Source: Streptomyces sp. ITFR-16 (GTDB lineage: Bacteria; Actinomycetota; Actinomycetes; Streptomycetales; Streptomycetaceae). From it: DNA of 64,000 nucleotides. This document shows, piece after piece, positions 35,217-42,906 of this stretch; within the stretch, counting starts at the first letter, position 1, and each line of letters opens with the position of its first letter. Position numbers and translations under genes: made by a program. The stretch is from contig NZ_CP134609.1 of assembly GCF_031844705.1 (NCBI RefSeq), positions 682,001-746,000 on the forward strand, read 5' to 3'. The notes beneath the pieces are model-generated. The model had not been told where the DNA came from. It saw only the letters and a list, made by a program, of their open reading frames with translations, and made no database searches.

Positions 35217-35810
35217 TCACCCGGACGACCGGCGCAGCCCCGCGACCAGGACCTCGACCAGCCGGCGCGCGTCGTACCGGGCATTGCCGCCGGCGCCCGC
35301 GCACAGGCCCCCGACGCCGCGCATGAACGCGTAGGCGTCCACGTCGGAGCGGATCTCGCCGGCCCGGACGGCGGCGTCGAGCAGTTCGGCGCAGACGGGA
35401 ACGAGCCGCTCCAGGAAGTAGGAGTGCAGCGGGTCGAAGCAGGGGTCGTCGGACTGCAGCACCCCGGCGAGCCCCTGCTTGGTGACGAGGAAGTCGACAA
35501 AGAGATCGACCCATCGCCCCAGCGCGGCGTGCGGGGTGGCGCTGTCCGCCAGCAGGGCGGGACCGGCCTCGGCAAGGGCCTCCACCTGGTGCCGGTAGAC
35601 AGCGACGATGAGGTCCGCCCGCGTCGGGAAATGGCGGTAGATGGTGGCCGTCCCGACGCCCGCCCTGGCCGCGATGTCGCGGATCGGCGCCTCCACGCCC
35701 GACTCGACGAAGACCGCTGCCGCGGAGCCGAGCAGGGCCTCCTCGTTGCGTCGCGCGTCCGCGCGTTTGGGCCGGGGCGCACGCACCGCGTCCCGATCGG
35801 CGTCAGTCAC
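35217..35810 (-). CDS. TetR-family regulator
   Basis: A 197-residue repressor. The N-terminal HTH (ARRNEEALLGSAAAVFVESGVEAPIRDIAARAGVGTATIYRHFPTRADLIVAVY, about residues 19-70) is typical TetR, and the C-terminal domain is helical. It is divergent from an alpha/beta hydrolase gene. The 206-bp interval holds two strong palindromes of TetR type, so it should repress itself and the hydrolase until an inducer binds. Confidence 0.9.
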   Translation of the reverse strand: MTDADRDAVRAPRPKRADARRNEEALLGSAAAVFVESGVEAPIRDIAARAGVGTATIYRHFPTRADLIVAVYRHQVEALAEAGPALLADSATPHAALGRWVDLFVDFLVTKQGLAGVLQSDDPCFDPLHSYFLERLVPVCAELLDAAVRAGEIRSDVDAYAFMRGVGGLCAGAGGNARYDARRLVEVLVAGLRRSSG

Positions 35811-35880
35811 CGCATCGTCCTTCCGTACCTGGCTTCCGTATCGGTCTTCGCACCGGGCTTCCGTACCCGGGATTGCTAAA

Positions 35881-35920
35881 CGGGACAGTGTCCCGTATTT
35901 TCAATCGGGACAGCGTCCCG
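35881..35920. promoter_or_regulatory. Twin TetR operators between regulator and hydrolase
   Basis: CGGGACAGTGTCCCG (35881-35895) and CGGGACAGCGTCCCG (35906-35920) are two 15-bp palindromes differing at one central base, 25 bp centre to centre. Both are flanked by A/T runs (AAA...TAT and AAT...TTT). They lie in the divergent promoter region of the TetR and hydrolase genes. The near identity and spacing suggest two dimers binding cooperatively. Confidence 0.82.
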
Positions 35921-36016
35921 TTTATCCATCATGACAGACCGCGGGCGCCCGTACCCGCCGACGCCGCCCGGGACCGCCCTGGTTCCGGCCGGGCGCGTGC
36001 GCGAAGGAGCGAAACA

Positions 36017-36742
36017 ATGTCGACTTATCTATTGGTCCATGGTGCCTGGCACAGCGGGCAGGCCTGGGAACGGGTGGTGCCGCTGCTGACCTCGGCCGGA
36101 CACCGGGTGCTCGCCCCCTCCCTGACCGGCTACGGCGACAAGGCGCACCTGCTCGGCCCCGACGTGGGGCTGGACACCCATGTCGAGGACATCGTCGGGC
36201 TGATCACCGAAGAGGACCTCAGCGATGTGGTGCTCGTGGGCCACAGTTACGCCGGGCTCGTCATCACGTCCGTCGCCAACCGGGTGCCCGACCGGATCGC
36301 GCACCTCGTCTACCTCGACGCGATGGTCCCCGAGCACGGCGAGACCGCGGTCGACGCCCAGCCGATCACCTTGGTCCTCATCGACGAGGCCGCGAAGTCG
36401 GACACCCCCTGGCGGATTCCGCCGCTGCCCGAGATGCCGCCGCCCGCCGGACTGTTCGGGGTCACCGACCCGGCCGACGTCGCGTGGCTGCGCGCCATGC
36501 TGTCCGACCAGCCGGTGCGCTGCCTCCGGCAGCCGGTCCAGCTCGACAATCCCGCCGCCGACGCGGTCCGGCGGACACACATCCACTGCACCGTCGGCAA
36601 ACCGGAGGGCATCACCCGTCGCCCCGTCCCGCCGGTGCAGCCCGACGGCACCCCCGCACAGGTGTGGGAGCTGCCGACCGGGCACGACTGCATGATCACC
36701 ATGCCCGCCGAGCTGTCGGACCTGCTGCTCAAGCTGGGCTGA
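36017..36742 (+). CDS. Alpha/beta-fold hydrolase
   Basis: A 241-residue hydrolase. The N-terminal STYLLVHGAWHSGQAWERV contains the oxyanion HGAW loop. The nucleophile is Ser77 in GHSYAG. A lid segment rich in proline (PPLPEMPPPAGLFG) precedes the C-terminal GHDCMIT histidine. It resembles plant esterase/hydroxynitrile-lyase-like proteins common in Streptomyces. AAGGAG lies nine bases upstream of the ATG. It is controlled by the divergent TetR. The substrate is probably a small ester or xenobiotic, which cannot be read from sequence. Confidence 0.88.
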   Translation: MSTYLLVHGAWHSGQAWERVVPLLTSAGHRVLAPSLTGYGDKAHLLGPDVGLDTHVEDIVGLITEEDLSDVVLVGHSYAGLVITSVANRVPDRIAHLVYLDAMVPEHGETAVDAQPITLVLIDEAAKSDTPWRIPPLPEMPPPAGLFGVTDPADVAWLRAMLSDQPVRCLRQPVQLDNPAADAVRRTHIHCTVGKPEGITRRPVPPVQPDGTPAQVWELPTGHDCMITMPAELSDLLLKLG

Positions 36743-36777
36743 CCGCTCCCGCCGGAGCCCCGGCCCCGTACCGCCGG

Positions 36778-37971
36778 TCAGCGGTCGCGACGGGCGTTGA
36801 GCCGGGCCGCCCGGCGCGTCAGATGGTCGCGTTCGGCGAGGTTGGGGGCCTTCTCCGCCGCCTCTGCGTACAGCCGCGCCGCCTTCGCCAGGTCGCCGTC
36901 GCGCTCATGGAGGTAGGCCGCCACCGCGGTGTGACGCGGCAGCGAGTCGTCCAGCGCCGCGAGCGCCGCCAGGCCGGCCCTCGGCCCGTCGGCCTCGCCC
37001 ACGGCGACCGCGCGGTTGAGCCGGACCACCGGGCTGTCGGTCAGCCGCTCCAACTCGTCGTACCACTCCACGATCTGCACCCAGTCGGTCTCCTCGGCGG
37101 TCGGCGCGTCGGCGTGGAGCGCCGCGACGGCGGCCTGCGCCTGGAACTCCCCCAGCCGGTCGCGGGCCAGGGCTGCTTGGAGGATCACCACACCCTCGGC
37201 GATCGCCCTGGTGTCCCACTGGCCCCGGTCCTGGTCGGCGAGCGGCACCAGGCTGCCGTCCGGGGCGGTACGGGCGGCGCGCCGGGCGTGGTGGAGCAGC
37301 ATCAGCGCGAGCAGGCCCGCCACCTCGGGGTGGTCGATCCGGGCCGCGAGCTGCCGGGTGAGGCGGATGGCCTCGGCTGCGAGGTCGACATCACCGGAGT
37401 AGCCCTCGTTGAAGACCAGGTAGAGAACGCGCAGGACGGTGGCGACATCGCCCGGCCGGTCGAACCGCACCCCGGCCACGGTGCGCTTGGCCCGGCTGAT
37501 GCGCTGGGCCATGGTCGCCTCGGGGACCAGATACGCCCGGGCGATCTGGCGGGTGGTCAGCCCGCCGACCGCGCGCAGGGTGAGGGCGACGGCGGAGGAC
37601 GGGGTCAGCGACGGGTGGGCGCACAGGAAGTAGAGCTGGAGTGTGTCGTCCACGGCCGGCGCGGGCCCGGGCGCCGGCTCCTCCTCGACGCGTTCCTCGC
37701 GCCGGAGGCGAGCGGTGTCCGCCCGGGTCGCGTCGAGGAACTTGCGCCAGGCCACGGTGACCAGCCAGCCCTTCGGATCCCGGAGGGGCTCCCCGCCGGC
37801 CCCGGGCGAGGAGCCCGGGGCGGGGGCGGCCGGCCAGCGGCGGACCGCCTCGACCAGCGCCTCCTGGACCGCGTCCTCCGCCGCCGCGAAGTCGGCTCCG
37901 CGGCGGACGAGGACGGCGAGCACCTGCGGCGTGAGGCTGCGGAGCAGAACCTCGTCCATGGGGGACGTCAC
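36778..37971 (-). CDS. ECF42-type RNA polymerase sigma factor with C-terminal SnoaL/TPR-like extension
   Basis: A 397-residue sigma factor. Region 2 is near residues 20-45 (ADFAAAEDAVQEALVEAVRRW) and region 4 near 140-165 (LTTRQIARAYLVPEATMAQRISRAKRTV). A long C-terminal helical extension of about 200 residues (ALHADAPTAEETDWVQIVEWYDEL, AAYLHERDGDLAKAARLYAEA) replaces the usual anti-sigma control. Length, extension and the DGPF-protein neighbour match ECF group 42. The start is the GTG at 37971, overlapping the DGPF stop (GTGA); the ATG at 37959 is an alternative. No anti-sigma gene is present, and the extension is thought to regulate activity. Confidence 0.9.
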   Translation of the reverse strand: MTSPMDEVLLRSLTPQVLAVLVRRGADFAAAEDAVQEALVEAVRRWPAAPAPGSSPGAGGEPLRDPKGWLVTVAWRKFLDATRADTARLRREERVEEEPAPGPAPAVDDTLQLYFLCAHPSLTPSSAVALTLRAVGGLTTRQIARAYLVPEATMAQRISRAKRTVAGVRFDRPGDVATVLRVLYLVFNEGYSGDVDLAAEAIRLTRQLAARIDHPEVAGLLALMLLHHARRAARTAPDGSLVPLADQDRGQWDTRAIAEGVVILQAALARDRLGEFQAQAAVAALHADAPTAEETDWVQIVEWYDELERLTDSPVVRLNRAVAVGEADGPRAGLAALAALDDSLPRHTAVAAYLHERDGDLAKAARLYAEAAEKAPNLAERDHLTRRAARLNARRDR

Positions 37972-38375
37972 TCCGTGACGGTGGGGTGCACGCCCAGGAA
38001 GGGGCGCAGCTCCAGCCATTCGTGGATGGGCTTCCCGCCCGCGCCGGGGGCGGCCGACAGCTCCCCGGCCAGCTCGACCGCGCGGTCGTAGCTGTCGACG
38101 TCGATGATCATCCAGCCGGCGATGACGTCCTTCGTCTCGGCGAACGGGCCGTCGGTGACGGGCGGGCGGCCCTCGCCGTCGTACCGGACGAACGTCCCCT
38201 CGGGGGCGAGCGCCTGGCTGTCGACGAACTCGCCGGTCTTCTCCAGCCGGGCCGCGAATTCGTTCATGTACTGCAGGTGGGCCGAGATCTCCTCCGGCGT
38301 CCACTCGGCCATCGGCACGTCGTTGACGGCGGCCGGGGCGCCTCGGTAGTGCTTCAGCAGCAGGTACTTGGCCAT
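37968..38375 (-). CDS. YciI/DGPF-domain protein, ECF42 partner
   Basis: A 135-residue ferredoxin-like-fold protein. It begins MAKYLLLKHYRG and has the defining motif TDGPFAETKDVIAGWMIIDVDSYDRAVELA. DGPF proteins are the conserved partners of ECF42 sigma factors and are commonly part of the response, but their biochemical role is unknown. It is translationally coupled to the sigma-factor gene through overlapping GTGA. Confidence 0.92.
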   Translation of the reverse strand: MAKYLLLKHYRGAPAAVNDVPMAEWTPEEISAHLQYMNEFAARLEKTGEFVDSQALAPEGTFVRYDGEGRPPVTDGPFAETKDVIAGWMIIDVDSYDRAVELAGELSAAPGAGGKPIHEWLELRPFLGVHPTVTE

Positions 38376-38636
38376 GGTCTTCTCCTCGGTGTCGTGCGAC
38401 CGGTCCGGTCGCGTTCACCACGGGGACGGAGCCGGTCCCGGGTTCTCGACATCATCGTCAGAATTTCTTTCCGCGGACTTCCCGACGTGCACGCACGCAC
38501 TCTGCGGATGTGAACCTGCGCCCCCTTGTCCCCGCTGGTCCCCATGGGGAAAGCCCTGAGCGTGTGTCCTGGGGCGCCACCGGGTCAAGACGCCACCAGG
38601 AATCACCGCAGGGAAGACCGCCCACGATAGAGTTAC

Positions 38637-38650
38637 TTAGGCATACCTAA
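38637..38650. promoter_or_regulatory. Iron-box-like palindrome (DmdR/DtxR type)
   Basis: TTAGGCATACCTAA is an inverted repeat of TTAGG/CCTAA with a 4-bp spacer. It matches the inner half of the Streptomyces iron-box consensus (TTAGGCTAACCTAA) at 12 of 14 positions. It lies 21 bp upstream of the decayed methyltransferase frame, in promoter position. The outer half of the consensus is weak. Confidence 0.45.
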
Positions 38651-38671
38651 CTTCTCTTGGATGGTGATCAA

Positions 38672-39513
38672 GTGCCCAAGGAGAACGTGCGGCTCGGGAC
38701 CGTACAGGAGACACTGCTCATCCCGCTCTACGGACGCGCACTCGACGCGCAGGCTCGCCGACCGATCCTCGGAGATGCCGAGGCGCTGAGGATGGTCGAG
38801 CGCATCGACTACGACTTCGAGAAGTTCCGCGGGCCCTCGCTCGTGGGCTCCGTGCTGCGCAGCGCCATCTTCGACGGCTGGGTACGCCGCTTCCTCAGCG
38901 AACATCCCGACGGCACCGTGGTCGAACTCGGCGCCGGGCTCGGCACACGCTCTCGCCGCCTCGACAACGGGCGAGCGCGCTGGTTCGACCTCGATCTGCC
39001 GGACACCGTGGAGTTGCGGCGGAGGTTCCTTCGCGACTCCCCGCGGACCACGACCCTCGCGGCATCGGTACTGGAGACCGACTGGTTCGAGCAAGTGGCG
39101 GACGGCGGCGGTCCGTACTTCTTCGTCAGCGAGGCCGTGCTCCTCTACTTGGACGAAGGTCAGGTCCGCTCTGTCGTAGAAGCCCTGACGGGCCGATTCC
39201 CCGGATCCGATCTGAGCTTCGACACCGGCGGTGGCGCCATGATGCGCAACCAGGATCGCAACCCGGTGTTCAAGTCCGTTGATGCACGGATGACATGGAC
39301 CTGCGATGACCCGAAGGCTCTGGAGGCCTGGGGCCGACGCTGCGCGAGAGCAGGACGTTCGCCAGCCCGCAGGCGGACATAGCCAGAACCTGGCCATAGC
39401 GCCATCGATACGGCATACCGCTTCTGGCGCGCCTGGTCCCGCCCGCCGTCAACTCGTACAGAATCAACCTCTTCACCCTGGGATCAACTCGCCATAAGCG
39501 ACACGCTCCGTAG
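38672..39513 (+). pseudogene. Decayed LCM/TcmP-type SAM methyltransferase
   Basis: The open part (GTG 38672 to 39382) encodes an LCM-family O-methyltransferase with VVELGAGLGTRSRRLDNG (SAM site), RWFDLDLPDTVELRR and PYFFVSEAVLLYLDEGQV. The frame then drifts into GRRCARAGRSPARRRT. A one-base deletion in the G run at 39330-39333 explains this. In the -1 frame, the expected family ending resumes as PTLRESRTFASPQADIARTWP, hits TAG at 39397-39399 where a tyrosine is expected, and continues RHRYGIPLLARLVPPAVNSY-RINLF to a TAG at 39511. The gene thus has two lesions near its 3' end. The product would lack about 60 C-terminal residues. Start codons are poor (GTG 38672 or TTG 38657). Confidence 0.75.
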
Positions 39514-39937
39514 GAACGCGGCCCTTCCCCGCCCGATGCCGCCGCCACACCCTGGACCGCGGATCAACACATGCGCCTCTTTTCAAACGGATTGCGCCAC
39601 CGGCGGGCTCACGGGAGACCAGGCGAAGACACCTGTTCCCCTGTGAGCCCGCGCGGCGTACACGCACCGAACAATCCCAGCCATCCCGAGCCGATCTGAC
39701 CGGTAGACGGCTACGCCATGTGCCTCTGCCATATACGATCACCCGACCATGCCTGATGCACAATCAGCCCAGCCGAGCGCGCTCCGGTCCCGCCGCGAGA
39801 CAACGGTGCAGTTCCGGGCGGGCACCTCATCCGTAGGCCTCACGTCGACCGTCGTGTCCCCCGCCGTGACTCACCGGCGGCACACGCGGGGCCCGCGTGC
39901 ATCAGTCGGCGATTCCGAGCCAACTCAAGGGTTATCC
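39514..39937. other. Intergenic region before the conservon
   Basis: A 424-bp stretch of lower GC than its neighbours. It holds the 50-nt hairpin at 39603-39652 and a -10-like TATACGAT at 39732-39739, seven to nine bases before the ATG at 39749. The frame from 39749 to 39937 is open and in frame with cvnA. However, it has weak third-position GC and a rare TTA codon, so I treat it as untranslated leader. Confidence 0.6.
39603..39652. other. Long imperfect hairpin, possible structured RNA or terminator
   Basis: A 10-bp perfect outer stem (GCGGGCTCAC/GTGAGCCCGC) continues inward with GGGA/TCCC and CAGG/CCTG, giving 18 pairs with small bulges and an 8-nt loop CGAAGACA. There is no T-tract. It lies between the decayed methyltransferase and the conservon. 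Confidence 0.6.
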
Positions 39938-41545
39938 ATGGCACGTTCTCCTGCGTCCTCGGGCGCCCCACCCGACAGGCCCGGCCTCTGGTGGGCGGCT
40001 CTGCTGCTCACCGTTGTGCCGCTCGTGTTCGGAGTGTTCTCCACGAGTCGGCTGTCCGCCCCACTGGCCGTTGTCTACGCAGCCTCGGCGGTGTCGGCCA
40101 TGGCCTGCCTCATCTCCCTGCGGGCACGGCATCTGAAGACGGCCGCAGATGCCGCTCTCCGGCGGACGGAGTCTCAGGCCCGGCAGGCGGAAGCTGCGCG
40201 CCAGGACGCCGAGTGGAGGCAGTACGTCGGCCGACAGTCTGAACTGGTTGTCGAGGAGGTCGGCCATCTCGCCTCCGAGCGGCTGCCCGCGGCCCTCGGG
40301 AAACGGGAGATTCCGCCTCCGCGCCGCGGTGCCTCACAACTGGGCCCTGTCTTGGCGGACAGCCTGGAGCGGCTGCTCTCCCAGGTCTCGACCGCGGTGG
40401 AGGATCGTGAGGAGTCACACCGGCTGGCACTGATCGAACTCGCGAACCGCGTCCAGACCTCCGCTCACCGCATTCAGGCCACCGCCACAGGAGTGGCCGA
40501 GAGATACCCGGGAGACGCGGATCTACTCGAAGCCACGATGCACGTGGACCACGCGGCCACCCAGCAGGCGCGGCACGCCCAGAGTCTGAAGGTGCTGTGC
40601 GGTGAGTGGCCCGGGCAGCAGTGGCAGCGGCCGCTGGCCTTGGTCGACGTGGTCAGAGCCGCTTCAGGAAGGATCGTTTCCTTCAAACGCATCGAAGTGA
40701 CGGGCGACCCCGATGTCGGCGTCACGGCTCCCGTCGTGGAGCCCCTCATCCATCTCCTCGCCGAACTGCTCGCCAACGCCACGGAGTACAGCCCGCCGAG
40801 AACCGGTGTCCCGGTCACGGTCCGGACCGTGCAGCGGGGGGCAGTCATCGAGGTGGACGACGGCGGGCTCGGACTCGACGAGTACCGCCTGGCCGAAGCA
40901 CGCGAGATCGCCTCCGGCCGCCGGCTCCTCGGCGTCGGCGATGTGGGGGAGATTCCGCAGACCGGCTTCGCGGTCGTCGGACGCTTCGCCCGGCGGCACG
41001 GCCTCGGCGTCGACCTGGGACCGTCTCCGTACGGTGGTGTGCGTGCCGTGGTCCTCGTACCGGTGGAACTGCTTACGGCCCTTGCCCCGGTGGGCACACC
41101 AGCAGCCGCGCGCGTCCCCGGATCCAGGCCCGCGCCACCGGCCCCGGAGGAGCATCGGGCACCCGCGGCCCGTCCCTCGCAGCCCATGACGGAGCCGACC
41201 GCGCCGTCGTCGGATCCTGCTCCGGAACCGCTGCCGGGCGGTCCTCTCGCATCGACCGACGCCGAACACCGCATGTCCTCCTCGTCGCAAGCGCCCGCGC
41301 ACCGGCCTTCCCGCAGACTGCCGCAGCGCCGCTCCCGGCGCGACGGCCAGACGCCCCAGGTCCAGGCGGCGCCGACGGCTGTCACCCCACCCGGTTCGCC
41401 GGAGGACGCGGGCAACTGGATGGAGCAGTTCTTCGAGGGCGGCCGCGCCGATGCTCCGCTGCCCGGCGGCCATGCCGAGTACACGCACGGCAGCGACCAC
41501 GGTCTATCCGCTACTCACCCAGATTCGACAGAAGGACAGACCTGA
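39938..41545 (+). CDS. cvnA: Conservon sensor-kinase-like protein CvnA
   Basis: A 535-residue protein starting at the ATG at 39938, which has AAGGG seven bases upstream. Two membrane helices (WWAALLLTVVPLVFGVF, LAVVYAASAVSAMACLISL) are followed by a coiled-coil-like stretch. A GHKL ATP-binding domain follows, with N-box LLAELLANATEYSPP and G-box EVDDGGLGLDE. The last 130 residues are a Pro/Ala/Arg-rich tail. A conventional phospho-acceptor histidine box is not evident. Conservons work as membrane heterocomplexes resembling G-protein-coupled receptors, and CvnA is the sensor scaffold for CvnB, C and D. An ATG at 39749 would add 63 residues of doubtful coding quality. Confidence 0.9.
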   Translation: MARSPASSGAPPDRPGLWWAALLLTVVPLVFGVFSTSRLSAPLAVVYAASAVSAMACLISLRARHLKTAADAALRRTESQARQAEAARQDAEWRQYVGRQSELVVEEVGHLASERLPAALGKREIPPPRRGASQLGPVLADSLERLLSQVSTAVEDREESHRLALIELANRVQTSAHRIQATATGVAERYPGDADLLEATMHVDHAATQQARHAQSLKVLCGEWPGQQWQRPLALVDVVRAASGRIVSFKRIEVTGDPDVGVTAPVVEPLIHLLAELLANATEYSPPRTGVPVTVRTVQRGAVIEVDDGGLGLDEYRLAEAREIASGRRLLGVGDVGEIPQTGFAVVGRFARRHGLGVDLGPSPYGGVRAVVLVPVELLTALAPVGTPAAARVPGSRPAPPAPEEHRAPAARPSQPMTEPTAPSSDPAPEPLPGGPLASTDAEHRMSSSSQAPAHRPSRRLPQRRSRRDGQTPQVQAAPTAVTPPGSPEDAGNWMEQFFEGGRADAPLPGGHAEYTHGSDHGLSATHPDSTEGQT

Positions 41546-41547
41546 TC

Positions 41548-41955
41548 ATGAGCTACGTGGAGAGCCCTCAGCAGCGTGGATGGATGCTGGCTGAGGTCAC
41601 AGCGGTGCCGGGAGTGCGGCAGGCCATTGTGTTCAGTGCGGATGGGCTGCTGCTGGCCAGTTCGGACGGAATCGACAGGGATTCGGCCGACCGGCTGTCG
41701 GCCAACTGTTCCGGGCTGCAGTCCTTGGGACGCAGCCTGGGCAGGGAGTTCGGAGAGGACGGCGGCGCCGTACACCAGCAGATGGTCGAGTTCAAAGGCG
41801 GCTTCCTCTTCATGCGGAGCGCCAACGGCGCACACCTCGCGGTGGTGACGGGACCGGTCGTCGATCCGAAGCTGGTCGCCCGCCAGATGCAGGCCCAGGT
41901 CATGAAGATCGGAGCCCACAACCTCAGCAGTCCGCCGCGGCAGGGGTCCGTGTGA
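41548..41955 (+). CDS. cvnB: Conservon roadblock/LC7 protein CvnB
   Basis: A 135-residue roadblock/LC7-fold protein. It has WMLAEVTAVPGVRQAIVFSADGLLLASSDGIDRDSADRLSANCSGLQSLG near the start and HLAVVTGPVVDPKLVARQMQAQV later. Roadblock proteins in conservons act on the partner GTPase CvnD. The start is the ATG at 41548, three bases after cvnA, and the stop overlaps the GTG of cvnC. Confidence 0.95.
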   Translation: MSYVESPQQRGWMLAEVTAVPGVRQAIVFSADGLLLASSDGIDRDSADRLSANCSGLQSLGRSLGREFGEDGGAVHQQMVEFKGGFLFMRSANGAHLAVVTGPVVDPKLVARQMQAQVMKIGAHNLSSPPRQGSV

Positions 41956-42320
41956 CCGCGTCCGGAGGAGACCCTTTCCCGGACGGTGCCGTTCGTCCCT
42001 ACGTCATCACCCGAGGACGCGCGCGGCCCAGTCGGAACACCGTCGGGGTCGAGACCCTCCTGATCGTGGCCGATACGCACAAGCCGCTCCCCGTCACAGC
42101 CACCCGGGAGGAGCTCGCTCTGATGCGCATGTGCGAGCGTCTGATCTCCCTGGTGGAAGCTGCCGCACATCTCGCGCTGCCGGTCAGTCTCATGAAGGTG
42201 CTGGCGTCCGACCTCGTGGACAGCGGTCATCTGTCCGCGCGGTCCGGCGTCCCGCAAGCCGCACTGCCCGACAGCCACTTGCTTCAGGAGGTACTGGATG
42301 GGCTCCGCCGGCTCGTCTGA
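41952..42320 (+). CDS. cvnC: Conservon DUF742 protein CvnC
   Basis: A 122-residue DUF742 protein. It has VRPYVITRGRARPSRNTVGVETLLIVA, a helical central region CERLISLVEAAAHLALPVSLMKVLASDLVDSG, and the terminal LLQEVLDGLRRL, all typical. The middle resembles a winged-helix fold, but DNA binding is unproven. It starts at the GTG overlapping cvnB's stop and runs 23 bases into cvnD. Confidence 0.95.
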   Translation: MTASGGDPFPDGAVRPYVITRGRARPSRNTVGVETLLIVADTHKPLPVTATREELALMRMCERLISLVEAAAHLALPVSLMKVLASDLVDSGHLSARSGVPQAALPDSHLLQEVLDGLRRLV

Positions 42321-42906
42321 TCGCTATTTACCCGACACTGTCCAGCAAGCGGCCAAGATCCTGGTCGTGGGTGCCTTCGGCGTGGGCAAGACGACGCTCG
42401 TCGGGTCCGTCAGCGAGATCGAACCGCTGCGCACCGAGGAAGTCATGACCGTGGCGAGCGTCGGCATCGACGACCTGGCGGGGATGAGTACCAAGTCAAC
42501 TACCACCGTAGCCATGGACTTCGGCAGAATCACGCTCAGTTCGCGGCTGGTGCTCTATCTGTTCGGAATGCCTGGTCAGCGTCGGTTCTGGGATTTGTGG
42601 GAAGGACTGTCCGAGGGCGCCATCGGAGTGCTCGTCCTCATCGACACCCGGCGGCTGGAGGACAGCTTCGACGTCCTGGAGCAACTGGAGATCCGCGGGC
42701 TGCCCTTCGCCGTCGCCGTCAACCAGTTCCCCGACAGCGAGCAGTACTCGGTGGACGAACTGCGCGGGGCCCTGGACCTTCTGCCCGACACACCTATCGT
42801 CAGCTGCGACGCACGCCACTACAGTTCGTCGGTCGGTTCTCTGGTGAGCCTTGTGGAGTACGTATCGGGCAACCGGACTGCGGCCGCCTGGGAGACCACG
42901 TCATGA
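42298..42906 (+). CDS. cvnD: Conservon small GTPase CvnD
   Basis: A 202-residue Ras-like GTPase. The P-loop is VVGAFGVGKTTL near residue 22, switch II resembles FGMPGQRRFWDLW, and the NKxD position is replaced by VNQFPD, the usual conservon variant. It forms the output switch of the CvnABCD complex. It overlaps cvnC by 23 bases and the first P450 by four, so all five genes are translationally coupled. Confidence 0.95.
   Translation: MGSAGSSDRYLPDTVQQAAKILVVGAFGVGKTTLVGSVSEIEPLRTEEVMTVASVGIDDLAGMSTKSTTTVAMDFGRITLSSRLVLYLFGMPGQRRFWDLWEGLSEGAIGVLVLIDTRRLEDSFDVLEQLEIRGLPFAVAVNQFPDSEQYSVDELRGALDLLPDTPIVSCDARHYSSSVGSLVSLVEYVSGNRTAAAWETTS

Noticed and set aside
39749..39937. N-terminal extension of CvnA from the ATG at 39749
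   Set aside because: The 63 codons have much lower third-position GC than the rest and include a TTA codon. The ATG at 39938 has a good ribosome binding site just before the membrane helices. A leaderless start at 39749 remains possible.
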